DNA from: Gallionella sp. UBA4121
GTDB taxonomy: Bacteria; Pseudomonadota; Gammaproteobacteria; Burkholderiales; Gallionellaceae
Length of the DNA stretch: 16,036 bases
Direction: 5' to 3'
NCBI GenBank assembly: GCA_002381565.1
Contig: DFWZ01000046.1
Location: 1 to 16,036, forward strand
Shown here: in pieces, positions 7,476-15,286 of the stretch
How positions within the stretch are numbered: the stretch's first letter is position 1
Layout: each line of letters opens with the position of its first letter
Made by a program: the position numbers and the translations under genes
Notes under the pieces: generated by a model
The model's database searches: none
What the model was told of the DNA's origin: nothing
The model's input: the letters and a program-made list of their open reading frames with translations, nothing else

Positions 7476-7667
7476 ATCAGACCACCGCCCCGAAGTTGTT
7501 GCAGTCTATTGGCGGAGGAGACGGTGGGCATTTCGCACTATGTGCGCTGGCGCACAGTTTAACTGCGCTTGAAAGCCCACGATGAGAAAGCATGACGTTC
7601 AATCAATTCTGCGGCATGCACGTTGGATTCCAATTAATCAGCAATTTCTAAGAAAGGAACATACATC

Positions 7668-7871
7668 ATGTCAAATACCAATGAAGCTAGCGGTCTCCAT
7701 AAAAAGGCTGCAATCGATCATGAAGAAGCAGCCAAACACCATCGCAAAGCAGCGGAATATCACGATCAGAACAAGCTGAGTGATGCTAAAGCCAGTTCCA
7801 AGAGCGCAATGGATTCTTGCAATAAGGCACAAAAGCATTCGGCAACTGCATGCGAGTGTTCGGCCAAGTAA
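7668..7871 (+). CDS. Small conserved His/Lys/Ala-rich protein
   Basis: A 67-residue soluble, mostly helical protein of a type I recall from betaproteobacteria: start MSNTNEASGLHKKAA, repeated H-x2-AAxHH patterns (HEEAAKHHRKAAEYH, residues about 20-34), Lys/Ser-rich middle and a tail SATACECSAK with two cysteines. The His and Cys content could bind metal, but this is speculation; no function is established to my knowledge. An AAGGA ribosome site about nine bases upstream supports the ATG. The gene is monocistronic and followed by its own terminator. Confidence 0.75.
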   Translation: MSNTNEASGLHKKAAIDHEEAAKHHRKAAEYHDQNKLSDAKASSKSAMDSCNKAQKHSATACECSAK

Positions 7872-7957
7872 CTGCGTGATAACGGCGGCTGGTTTTGGGA
7901 TGATTCAGATTTTGATTGGTAATTTAAGAACTGATGTCAACTGGAACGAGCGGTTAT

Positions 7958-7994
7958 AAAAGGGCCAGCCTCATAACTGGCCCTTTCTCTTTTT
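7958..7994 (+). terminator. Rho-independent terminator of the small His/Lys/Ala protein gene
   Basis: An 10-11 bp stem aaagggccag / ctggcccttt around an eight-base loop (cctcataa), followed by a T-rich tail (tctcttttt). It lies 86 bases after the stop codon; nothing else lies between that could use it. Confidence 0.9.
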
Positions 7995-8489
7995 GGATGC
8001 GCCGTTAAGATCAAGCGAGGCATCGTCGCGCTGTTGAATCGTAGCTGATTGGTTGCATTGCAGCTAATCGCTTTCTGCCACGTCTGAATTCATACGTTGA
8101 AAGTCCGCTTTTCGCGAGGCTGACTAGCTGCTTCGTCAACAGCACTTCGCGAACATCTGCAATCAGGTAGGCCAGTAAAAAATGCGCGAAATGCCGGTTT
8201 ACAGTAACCTATTGTGGTATTTGAAGGGCAGTTGTGTGCCAATGCCGACGGTCAAGGTGTAGAACAACCAGTAATAATGCGGTCATTCGCGACAGACAAC
8301 AGAGTGCTAGTTGCTGCCGGTCAACATCGCGTTCCAATTTGCCTAAATATTGAGCAGATGACCTCAGTTGAGGCGTGATTTAACTCCGTCACATTTAATC
8401 TGAAGAAAACCTTCCCTTAAACTCTTGCCGGAAAACTCTGTCTATTTGTACTCTGAATATTCTTGTAATGCTCACAACCTCCTTCTGCT
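7995..8489. other. Gene-free stretch with degenerate dispersed repeats
   Basis: No supportable gene. Two phrases recur elsewhere in the window. Positions 8279-8290 (gcggtcattcgc) match 10854-10865 exactly. The 33 bases at 8132-8164 match 10881-10913 at about 25 positions, with seven of the eight differences being transitions. These look like decayed copies of one intergenic repeat family. No terminator is evident for the minus-strand kinase whose stop lies at 8490. Confidence 0.5.
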
Positions 8490-10571
8490 TCACTTCTCTG
8501 ACGACTCCCTATTTCCCACAAACTCCAGCGCCCCATCTAGTGCGCTCATAAATTCATTGATCTTGATTGGTTTGGTGAGATAACGAAAGAATCCAGCCTC
8601 TAGTCCATTTTCGATATCGCGGAGCATGGCATTGGCGCTAAGCGCAATGATCGGGATATGTCTCGTAGCTGGGTCTTTGCGCAGGATAATCATGGCTTCG
8701 ATTCCGCTGATGCCGGGTAAATTGATGTCCATCAGGATTACATCTGGGAGATGAGCCCGCGCCAGTACTACGCCGTGATTGCCATCTCTCGCGTTCAACA
8801 TGTTTACGTGTGGGTGCCCTTCAATTATTTGCTCGACCAGCATTAGATTTGCCGGATTGTCTTCTACATAGAGTAGGGTGTGCGGCGCCGAATTATTCTT
8901 ACCCCGTACTCGCGGTGAGTGATCTGCGGGTAGTGTAACTTCAGCGACAAGTGGCATCTCGGCCCGAAGGAGTTCGACCCAGAACTCGCTGCCCTCACCG
9001 ACGATGCTTTCCACGCCGATGATGCCTTTCATCAGGTCGACCAGTCGCTTGGTTACCACCAGACCGATGCCGGTCCCTTCTTCGGCACCGTTCTCTTGTC
9101 CGAGACGATTGAAAGGCTGAAATAACTGCGCCAATTTTTCCGGGGCCACTCCCACACCGCTGTCTTTGATACTGATTCGTATGCGCCCAAGCATATTTTC
9201 GACATACTTTACCTCGACCGTCCCATGCGCGTGGTTGTATTTGATCGCGTTGGAAAGCAGGTTGATCAGAACTTGCTTCAGCCGGATTCGATCAGCATAG
9301 ACAAAACACGGGATATCAAACGTGGGAAAGGTCAGTTTGATGTCACGCTTTTGCGCCTGAGGTTCGACAATAGCCTGGCATTCAAGCATAACTTTTGCGA
9401 GCGACAAAGGTTCCGGCGACAGCGTTAGCTTGCCGGACTCGATCACAGCCAGATCGAGGATTTCGTTTATCAGTTCCAGCAAATACCATCCTGCCTTGAG
9501 AATCTGCTGTAGCCTAATAGTCTGGATTTCCGTTGGCGGTGGTAAACTGGCCTCCAGCAACTGGGCGAAGCCGAGGATGGCATTGAGCGGGCTGCGCAGC
9601 TCATGGTTCATGCTGGAAATAAATTCCGATTTAGCAACGTTGGCTTTTTCCGCCACAGCCCTGGTGCGCTCCAGCTCGATATTCTTTTCCGTTAGCAACT
9701 GTTCCATGAGCCTGCGCTCGGTAACGTCCCGAGTCAGCATGACAAAGCCGCACAGACCGCCGTCCGTGTCCCGCATCGTCGTAATCACCACATTGGCCCA
9801 GAAGATCGAACCGTCCTTGCGTAGCCGCCAGCCCTCGTCTTCATGCCGCCCCTGAGTTATCACGGCATCCAGTTCCCGCTGCGGCTTACCGGAATCAATG
9901 TCTTCGCGCGGATAAAATCGGGAGAAAGACTGCCCAATAATTTCTGCCTCACTGTAACCATTGATTCGCTGCGCTGCGATATTCCAGTTTTCTACATGCC
10001 CATCTGTATCCAGCATGACAATGGCGCAGTCGGTCACGCTTTCCACCATCAACCGGAGACTCGCATCTGCCTTTCGCAGTTGTTCTTCATTCTGTTTGCG
10101 TTCGGTGATGTCGGTTAGGGCGATGCGCATCATGGATACATCGTCGGATTTTATTCTCTGGCAATCCAGTTGGGCGTGGAAGAACGTACCATCGCTACGT
10201 TGGATTAACAGTTCGCAAACTTTCCGCCCAACGCGCTGCAATACGTTCAGGCAATGACTATGCCAGCGATCTCTGTCCTTGGTGGTAACGATGCTGTCGA
10301 AGCGCCGATTGAGCAGTTTTTTGCGCTCCATTCCGAGCAGTGCTACACCCGTGAGATTCACCTCGGCGATTATGCCCTCGTGGGTGAGCGTGAGGTAACC
10401 GATGGGGGCGAATTCATAAAGGTCAATATAACGGTCGCGCGATTCTTCTATGGCGACCTGCACACGCCGTAACTCCTCGTTCTGCATTTCCAGCTCAGTC
10501 TGTAACACACGGCGTTCATGCTGGTGTTCCTCGTCAGTGCGGGGGGGCAGCTCATTTCGGATATCGCTCAA
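8490..10571 (-). CDS. Soluble hybrid sensor histidine kinase (PAS-PAS-HisKA-HATPase-REC)
   Basis: A 693-residue cytoplasmic hybrid kinase with no membrane span. An N-terminal coiled coil (about 12-48) precedes PAS1 (about 48-157, ending in TDITERK), PAS2 (about 170-287, with NWNIAAQRINGYS and DVTERR), and a linker coil. HisKA has the phospho-acceptor H323 in SSMNHELRSPLNAIL. HATPase has the N-box NLLSNAIKYN, G1 DSGVG (470-474) and G2 EGTGIGL (498-504). The C-terminal receiver (about 563-685) has acidic E570/D571, phospho-acceptor D615 in ILMDIN, S645 and K667 in LTKP. All key residues are present. The start is TTG at 10569-10571, supported by an aaagggg ribosome site; the next internal Met is residue 29. 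No partner regulator or output protein is adjacent, so its phosphotransfer target is unknown. The ligand of the PAS domains cannot be read from sequence. Confidence 0.95.
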   Translation of the reverse strand: MSDIRNELPPRTDEEHQHERRVLQTELEMQNEELRRVQVAIEESRDRYIDLYEFAPIGYLTLTHEGIIAEVNLTGVALLGMERKKLLNRRFDSIVTTKDRDRWHSHCLNVLQRVGRKVCELLIQRSDGTFFHAQLDCQRIKSDDVSMMRIALTDITERKQNEEQLRKADASLRLMVESVTDCAIVMLDTDGHVENWNIAAQRINGYSEAEIIGQSFSRFYPREDIDSGKPQRELDAVITQGRHEDEGWRLRKDGSIFWANVVITTMRDTDGGLCGFVMLTRDVTERRLMEQLLTEKNIELERTRAVAEKANVAKSEFISSMNHELRSPLNAILGFAQLLEASLPPPTEIQTIRLQQILKAGWYLLELINEILDLAVIESGKLTLSPEPLSLAKVMLECQAIVEPQAQKRDIKLTFPTFDIPCFVYADRIRLKQVLINLLSNAIKYNHAHGTVEVKYVENMLGRIRISIKDSGVGVAPEKLAQLFQPFNRLGQENGAEEGTGIGLVVTKRLVDLMKGIIGVESIVGEGSEFWVELLRAEMPLVAEVTLPADHSPRVRGKNNSAPHTLLYVEDNPANLMLVEQIIEGHPHVNMLNARDGNHGVVLARAHLPDVILMDINLPGISGIEAMIILRKDPATRHIPIIALSANAMLRDIENGLEAGFFRYLTKPIKINEFMSALDGALEFVGNRESSEK

Positions 10572-11121
10572 GTTATACCCCTTTAGGGATGTTTAGCTCA
10601 ATGCCTAGTCACACTTGCTTAAAAATAAGATGTGGCCTTTTTAAGCATTCTACTCCCAATCAACAAATTCACATTTATCTTAAATCTATCTGTGCGTTGC
10701 CGAACTGTACTGTAGAGATTGAAATCATATTATTGCATCTTCTATGCGCTGATTTCAGTTGAGGAAGTATTGTATTGAACAACTTTCAGGAAATTCGGCT
10801 TGCCGTTGTGGGTCGATAGGGTAAATTTGCCCCACTGAATTGCTGGCCGGATTGCGGTCATTCGCCAAGGACAGCATTGTCTCGTCAGTGGTACTTCGCG
10901 AACGACCGCAATCCGGCGGACTAATAAATTGCTGGAGCGAAAGGCCGGTTTGTGGCGATGATTTTCGATGTGCGAATTATCACTTGGTGCCAAAACCGGC
11001 ACTTTGATTGCCCCTCCTATTTGCGCACATCTGTAATGGGTGTGCGTTATTTTTGCATAGAATAATTACAATAAGGCATTTGCGCTGTGTGCATGGGCAA
11101 ATTGCTAAAGATTAGAAAGAA
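10572..11121. other. Gene-free stretch upstream of the hybrid kinase
   Basis: Holds the kinase promoter region (above 10571) and a conspicuous long hairpin at 10846-10917 belonging to the dispersed repeat family. An 86-codon minus-strand frame (10742-11002) spans this repeat and looks like translated repeat DNA, so I do not call it. Confidence 0.45.
10846..10917. repeat. Long inverted repeat (20-bp arms, 32-base loop)
   Basis: Arms gccggattgcggtcattcgc (10846-10865) and gcgaacgaccgcaatccggc (10898-10917) are complementary at 19 of 20 positions; the odd pair would be a G-U wobble if the minus strand is transcribed. The spacer is 32 bases. Parts of it recur at 8279-8290, 8132-8164 and, loosely, 13809-13825, so it is a member of a dispersed, REP/MITE-like family rather than a terminator (no T-tract). 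Confidence 0.8.
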
Positions 11122-11382
11122 ATGATGGAAGAGGTACATGAAACGCTCGCGGCGGCTGAGGAAGCATTAATAGGCGCAGAGGCGGTGAGGGTTGCTGCAT
11201 TCCACGCTGTAGAAAAGGCACGAGAGGCAGTAAGTCTAAAAGCTGCGGGAGTAGCTGCCGAACTTCTATTAGATGCAGCAGAAGTCGCCGCTGCTGCGCT
11301 CAAGATAGCAGAGCAAAAGGCTTTGGAAGCATGGGAGAGTGCCGCATCGCGTTCATTAGCGCGTTCTATGGCACGCAAATAA
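11122..11382 (+). CDS. Small alanine-rich helical hypothetical protein
   Basis: An 86-residue acidic-start, Ala/Glu/Lys/Val-rich chain (MMEEVHETLAAAEEALIGAE ...) that would fold as long amphipathic helices or a coiled coil, with a basic tail (SRSLARSMARK). No signal peptide, membrane span or domain. The ribosome site is modest (agaaag before tandem ATGs at 11122 and 11125). An antisense frame of similar length is an Ala/Ser-rich mirror image and less protein-like. No relatives recognised; the amino-acid make-up argues for coding but not strongly. It ends just before a run of nine G. Confidence 0.5.
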   Translation: MMEEVHETLAAAEEALIGAEAVRVAAFHAVEKAREAVSLKAAGVAAELLLDAAEVAAAALKIAEQKALEAWESAASRSLARSMARK

Positions 11383-11788
11383 GGAAAGGTCGGGGGGGGG
11401 CTGAACGACCAAATGAATCAGACGCTGCTTGCTGCCAATGACTGAAATCTGGCAGTTAATATCGTGGGATGAATAGCAAGTCAGCGCCATTTGCGGAGGG
11501 TCGAGGAGTAAAATATTAAGAAAGAAAGCTGACGCTCGTGATCAGTAACAAGGTGACATTAAGCTACACGTCGACGTGTAAAATATCCAGTAAGAAATGT
11601 ACCGCTGCTACATTGCAACATCGCACTAACGGACAGATGATGCCCCAACTGCGGCTTTGAAATCTGGTTATGAAGGTTCATCATAAACGACCTTGCATAA
11701 AATAAACTGCATACTCTGATTAATATCTTGGCGTCATGGCAATTGATTATCCGAGTACAGAATAGGTATTTACATATAGGAGATTGAT
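11383..11788. other. Intergenic leader of the FIST-GGDEF operon
   Basis: About 405 bases with no gene that I can support. It contains a nine-G homopolymer (11392-11400), a 16-bp perfect palindrome (11565-11580), and the AT-rich region expected to carry the promoter of the operon (about 11690-11775). No specific sigma-factor boxes are assigned. Confidence 0.4.
11565..11580. promoter_or_regulatory. Perfect 16-bp palindrome, candidate operator
   Basis: The sequence tacacgtcgacgtgta is its own reverse complement. It lies 209 bases before the FIST gene start, in the only long intergenic region upstream of the operon. A dimeric regulator site is possible; no regulator gene is in the window to pair it with. 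Confidence 0.35.
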
Positions 11789-12955
11789 ATGAGCGATCAG
11801 CATATTCGCAGGGCACAATCGTGTGCAACTGATGCTCATAAGGCAGTGCATGAATTTCATGCTGCGGTGTCACAGCCTGACATGGAATTTGTGGTATTTT
11901 TCTGCTCCAGCGAATACAAACTTGACGTACTGACAGCGGAGATGAACCGGTTGTTTGCCGGGATTCAAGTGGTGGGCTGCACCACGGCCGGAGAAATTGG
12001 GCCATCAGGTTATCTCCAGCATAGTTTATCGGGAATGAGTTTCGCGGCGGAAAGTTGCATGGCGGTGAGTGGATTGCTGGATAATTTGAGTCAGTTCAAT
12101 ATCGCCGCAGGGCATGACTTTGCACAAGCGTTGTTACAACGGTTCGAAAACCAGGCACCTCATGCTGATTCAAAGAATAGTTTCGCATTACTGCTAATCG
12201 ACGGTTTGTCTGTGCGTGAAGAGGCGGTGACACATGCCTTGCAGCATGCCTTGGGTAGAATCATGCTGTTCGGCGGCTCGGCGGGTGATGACCAGAAATT
12301 CGCCAATACTTATGTGTTCAGCGAAGGTCGATTTCATGCTGATAGTGCTGTGCTGATTCTGATCAGCACCTCTTTACCATTCAAAATATTCAAGACCCAG
12401 CATTTCGTTTCCACCGATGAAAGGCTGGTGGTCACTGAAGCCGATACCAGCCTTCGCATCGTTAAGGAAATCAACGGGCTGCCCGCTGCCGCTGAGTATG
12501 CCCGTTTGGTTGGGCTTGATGTACATGAGCTTAATCCCATGCGTTTTGCTTCTGCGCCCGTGGTGGTCATGATAGACGGCACAGACTATGTGCGTTCCAT
12601 CCAGAAAGCGAATGCCGACGGTAGTCTGACTTTCTTTTGCGCCATTGAAGAGGGGGTGGTGCTCAGGGTGGCGCATGGCGTAGGTCTTGTGAAAAATATG
12701 GAGCAGACATTCGACGATATTCATGCGCAAATCGGGCAGCCACAACTGGTCATTGCGTGCGACTGCATCTTGCGCAATCTGGAAGTATCCCAGAATGGTT
12801 TGAAAGGTCGCGTCAGCGAGATATTCAAAAATAACAACACCATCGGTTTCAGCAGCTACGGCGAACAGTTTCACGGAGTACACGTCAATCAGACGCTCAC
12901 TGGGATTGCCATCGGCACTGCATTGAAAACAACTCAAGAGCCGCGTAATGTCTGA
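11789..12955 (+). CDS. FIST-domain sensor protein, NosP-like (putative nitric-oxide sensor)
   Basis: A 388-residue cytoplasmic protein made of FIST_N (about 30-220) and FIST_C (about 225-370). Typical segments are FVVFFCSSEYKLDVLTAEMN, VVGCTTAGEIGPSGY, LLLIDGLSVREEAV, LFGGSAGDDQKF and the C-terminal ACDCILRNLE and NTIGFSSYGEQFHGVHVNQT. FIST proteins of this length that sit beside histidine kinases or c-di-GMP enzymes have been characterised as NosP, a heme-based nitric-oxide sensor. The resemblance to that group is good, but heme binding cannot be shown from sequence alone. AGGAGAT ribosome site before the ATG. Its end overlaps the diguanylate cyclase start by 8 bases (atgtctga), so the two are one translationally coupled operon. 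Confidence 0.9.
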   Translation: MSDQHIRRAQSCATDAHKAVHEFHAAVSQPDMEFVVFFCSSEYKLDVLTAEMNRLFAGIQVVGCTTAGEIGPSGYLQHSLSGMSFAAESCMAVSGLLDNLSQFNIAAGHDFAQALLQRFENQAPHADSKNSFALLLIDGLSVREEAVTHALQHALGRIMLFGGSAGDDQKFANTYVFSEGRFHADSAVLILISTSLPFKIFKTQHFVSTDERLVVTEADTSLRIVKEINGLPAAAEYARLVGLDVHELNPMRFASAPVVVMIDGTDYVRSIQKANADGSLTFFCAIEEGVVLRVAHGVGLVKNMEQTFDDIHAQIGQPQLVIACDCILRNLEVSQNGLKGRVSEIFKNNNTIGFSSYGEQFHGVHVNQTLTGIAIGTALKTTQEPRNV

Positions 12956-13754
12956 ACAAGTGCATCCGCTATCCGGCATTAACGAGCATGCCTTGCAGGC
13001 CGAGATCGCACGTCTGAACAAGATTATCCAGTCATTGATGAACCGCGCCGAGCGCAACGCAAGTCTTCAGGGATCTGACTTCAATCTATTCCAGACTGCG
13101 ATCACACTTGAAGATCAGGTGCGCCGTCGCACCGTGGAGCTGGAAGCCGCGTTGCGGGAAAATGAAAAAATTACCCGTGACCTGCGTGAAAGCGAATCTC
13201 GAATTCGCCACCTCGCTTTTTATGACACCCTGACGCAACTTGCCAATCGCCGCCTACTGACCGACCGTTTGGGGCAAGCGATGGTTGCCAGTAAACGTAG
13301 TGGGCGTTATGGCGCAGTAATATTCCTTGATTTAGATAACTTCAAGCCGCTTAATGATTCGCATGGACATGTTGTAGGCGATTTGTTGTTGACGGAGGTC
13401 GCAAATCGATTAAGAAAGTGTATGCGTGAGACGGACACGGCGGCACGCTTTGGCGGCGATGAATTTGTAGTGATGCTCAGCGAGCTTGATGTAGATCAGG
13501 CTAAGTCGATATCACAGGCAATCACTGTTGCTGAAAAAATACGCACCACATTGTCCGAACCCTACTTGCTGATTAATGCTTCGAATGGCGCAGATGTTAC
13601 TGTTGAACATCATTGCACAGCGAGCATCGGCGTAACCTTGTTCAGCAAGCATAATGCCAGTCAGAATGATATCCTCAAGCAGGCTGATGCTTCGATGTAT
13701 CAGGCCAAGGAGGACGGACGAAACCGTGTCTGTTTCTTTGATTATGCCGCATAA
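12948..13754 (+). CDS. GGDEF diguanylate cyclase with intact I-site
   Basis: A 268-residue cytoplasmic enzyme making cyclic di-GMP from two GTP. Residues 1-85 form a helical coiled-coil region (probable dimerisation and signal-input module; no PAS or receiver). The GGDEF domain (about 86-265) has LDLDNFK with metal-binding D128, the substrate residues N136/D137 in LNDSHGH, RFGGDEF (GGDEF at 169-173), and RETD (160-163) placed exactly five residues before it, the canonical product-inhibition I-site. SIGVT and ADASMYQAKEDGRNRV close the domain. All catalytic residues are present, so it should be active. Coupling to the FIST gene by an 8-base overlap implies that the FIST protein controls this enzyme. 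Confidence 0.95.
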   Translation: MSEQVHPLSGINEHALQAEIARLNKIIQSLMNRAERNASLQGSDFNLFQTAITLEDQVRRRTVELEAALRENEKITRDLRESESRIRHLAFYDTLTQLANRRLLTDRLGQAMVASKRSGRYGAVIFLDLDNFKPLNDSHGHVVGDLLLTEVANRLRKCMRETDTAARFGGDEFVVMLSELDVDQAKSISQAITVAEKIRTTLSEPYLLINASNGADVTVEHHCTASIGVTLFSKHNASQNDILKQADASMYQAKEDGRNRVCFFDYAA

Positions 13755-13760
13755 ATATTA

Positions 13761-13782
13761 CATGTATTTTTAGTAATACATG
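13761..13782. repeat. Small hairpin after the diguanylate cyclase gene
   Basis: Arms catgtatt / aatacatg (8 bp) with a six-base loop, 6 bases after the stop codon. AT-rich and without a T-tract, so at best a weak terminator or mRNA end-protecting hairpin. Confidence 0.4.
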
Positions 13783-14084
13783 AGGTTACATGAACAGGAA
13801 GCTGCTTGTCACGAACGACTGCAGTGTCTCGTTATGTGGACATGTGAATTATGTGTACCAACCTGATATCTATCCGTAATTCGCAGGTATTCATTGACCT
13901 GCGAGACAATCAGCTATTTCTAGCCTGAACTTTGCATAAATTTACTGTCGTGCGATTTCATCGAGTTTGATGTCATTTTTTTGATTTTCAGACGACAGCC
14001 CCCCAACCCCCACTGGCGGAGTGAAGCGTGAATTGGTTATTGGCAAGGATGGGTGACGCCGTCTCGTGGGCCAAACGTGCCAGT
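13783..14084. other. Gene-free flank between the FIST-GGDEF operon and the IS1380 remnant
   Basis: No gene. A phrase at 13809-13825 (tcacgaacgactgcagt) loosely matches the dispersed repeat seen near 10896. The IS1380 end should lie between here and 14085, but I could not find matching terminal repeats because the other IS end is missing. Confidence 0.35.
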
Positions 14085-14942
14085 TCATGGAGAAGCCAGC
14101 ATGGCAGGTTTTCTGCTGGCCGGGCAAAGTCGCTGGCAGACTTGTGCCAGCAGTGATTTGACCGGACAGGTGCTGGGCAAGTGCAACATCACCCGATCTT
14201 TGTACCGTTTGACTCGCAAGGCAATTTTGAACAGCGAGAGGATGACCGTTTTGGGCTGAGCAGTCGCCAGCGCGATGCCCTGTAGCCCCAGTTGGCGCAA
14301 TTGCTGATGCAACACATAGACTGCAGCCGTCAGTAGCAGACGGCCAAAGTTGGCAAGAAAGGTTGAAGCCGAGGTTCGGTCGGATTTCAGATCACATTTG
14401 ACTTGCTTGATCCAGTTCTCCGCCTGGCCGAGCGCAATATTCCTGTTGGTAGAGCGCTTGAGGTGTCGGACTGCGTAGCGTGGTCACAACGAATCGTTCG
14501 TTGTCTTTAGTTATATTTGCCATCGCTGCCAACCAGCACCTTGGCCTTGAGTAACACGCGATGCGCTTGTGACCAGGATTTGGCGGCATATTCAAATTCG
14601 CCGAACTGGCGAACAGCCGCCACATCAGGCCATCGTTTCTGTGCGCTCATTGACTGATGCAATGCGAGATGCCCGCGCGCATTTTTCATCAGGCCTTCTG
14701 CCTTGCGGGACAACACAGCGTTGCCGGTCAGACCGAAGATAAAATCCGCATTGCCATCGTCAATAATGAGTTGCATCAGTTCGGGATTGGCGAAATGTCC
14801 ATCACCGCGCAGCAGAATACGGGTATCAGGCCAGTGTCGGCGTAACAAGCGCAATACACGCTTCATGATTATGGCGTTCTCGGCGCCCGTCGGGCGTTTG
14901 CCTGGACGCAACACAGCCGTCATGCTGTCGGTATTGACCATG
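14085..14942 (-). pseudogene. IS1380-family transposase remnant (N-truncated, two frameshifts)
   Basis: The C-terminal ~60% of a DDE transposase spread over three frames. Piece 1 (14942-14507): RPGKRPTGAENAIIMKRVL, RILLRGDGHFANPELM with a catalytic Asp, and DFIFGLTGNAVL. Piece 2 (about 14520-14410): KDNERFVVTTLRSPTPQALY and QQEYCAR. Piece 3 (about 14408-14085): AENWIKQVKCDLKSDRTSAS with the catalytic Glu, then LHQQLRQLGLQGIALATAQP and ALRVKRYKDRVMLHLPS. The first break fits a 10-base insertion (about tataactaaa) splitting GSDGK from DNERF near 14510-14520. The second fits loss of two bases in the YCARxxAENW motif near 14415. The first ~190 residues are gone, replaced at about 14940 by an HMA gene fragment on the other strand. 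Transposition from this copy is impossible. Confidence 0.9.
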
Positions 14943-15115
14943 CTCGAAGTGGAAAAGCGGATTGGCAAGGTGCCAGGTATCGAAAGCGTTACAGTGAATT
15001 ACGCTACGGGAAGCGCCACAGTGCGCTACGACGAAATCCGACTCGAAGTCGCCAATATCAAGGCGATCGTGCACCAACGCGGGCATCAGTCTGCAGGCGA
15101 AAAAAATAATCCCGA
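14940..15115 (+). pseudogene. Heavy-metal-associated (HMA) domain remnant lacking the CxxC metal site
   Basis: From an ATG at 14940 the plus strand reads LEVEKRIGKVPGIESVTVNY, ATGSATVRYDEIRLEVANIK and AIVHQRGHQSAGE. This is the beta-alpha-beta body of an HMA domain as found in copper chaperones and at the N-terminus of P-type metal ATPases. The first strand with its GMTCxxC motif is missing: the DNA in its place belongs to the IS1380 transposase on the opposite strand. After SAGE the frame runs on to a stop at 15234-15236 with no ATPase homology. It is therefore broken at one end, possibly both, and could not bind metal in the normal way. Confidence 0.75.
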
Positions 15116-15286
15116 GGAAATAGCGTATTGTGCGGTTGTTATGTGTGCTCCCGCACAGTGTGCGCGCGATTTTTCGTCTAATTTGTTCGCTGGAATTCAC
15201 TATATTGGCTTTATTCGACTTTGCATTCCGGGATAGAACAGCGGGTCGTTGAGTTCCACTTTCTATCGTTTAACAGGAGAATTGCG

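Noticed and set aside
10742..11002. 86-codon minus-strand open frame upstream of the hybrid kinase
   Set aside because: It spans the long inverted repeat and reads like translated repeat DNA, with no ribosome site.
12374..13057. 227-codon minus-strand open frame across the FIST/GGDEF overlap
   Set aside because: Antisense to two well-supported genes; no motifs.
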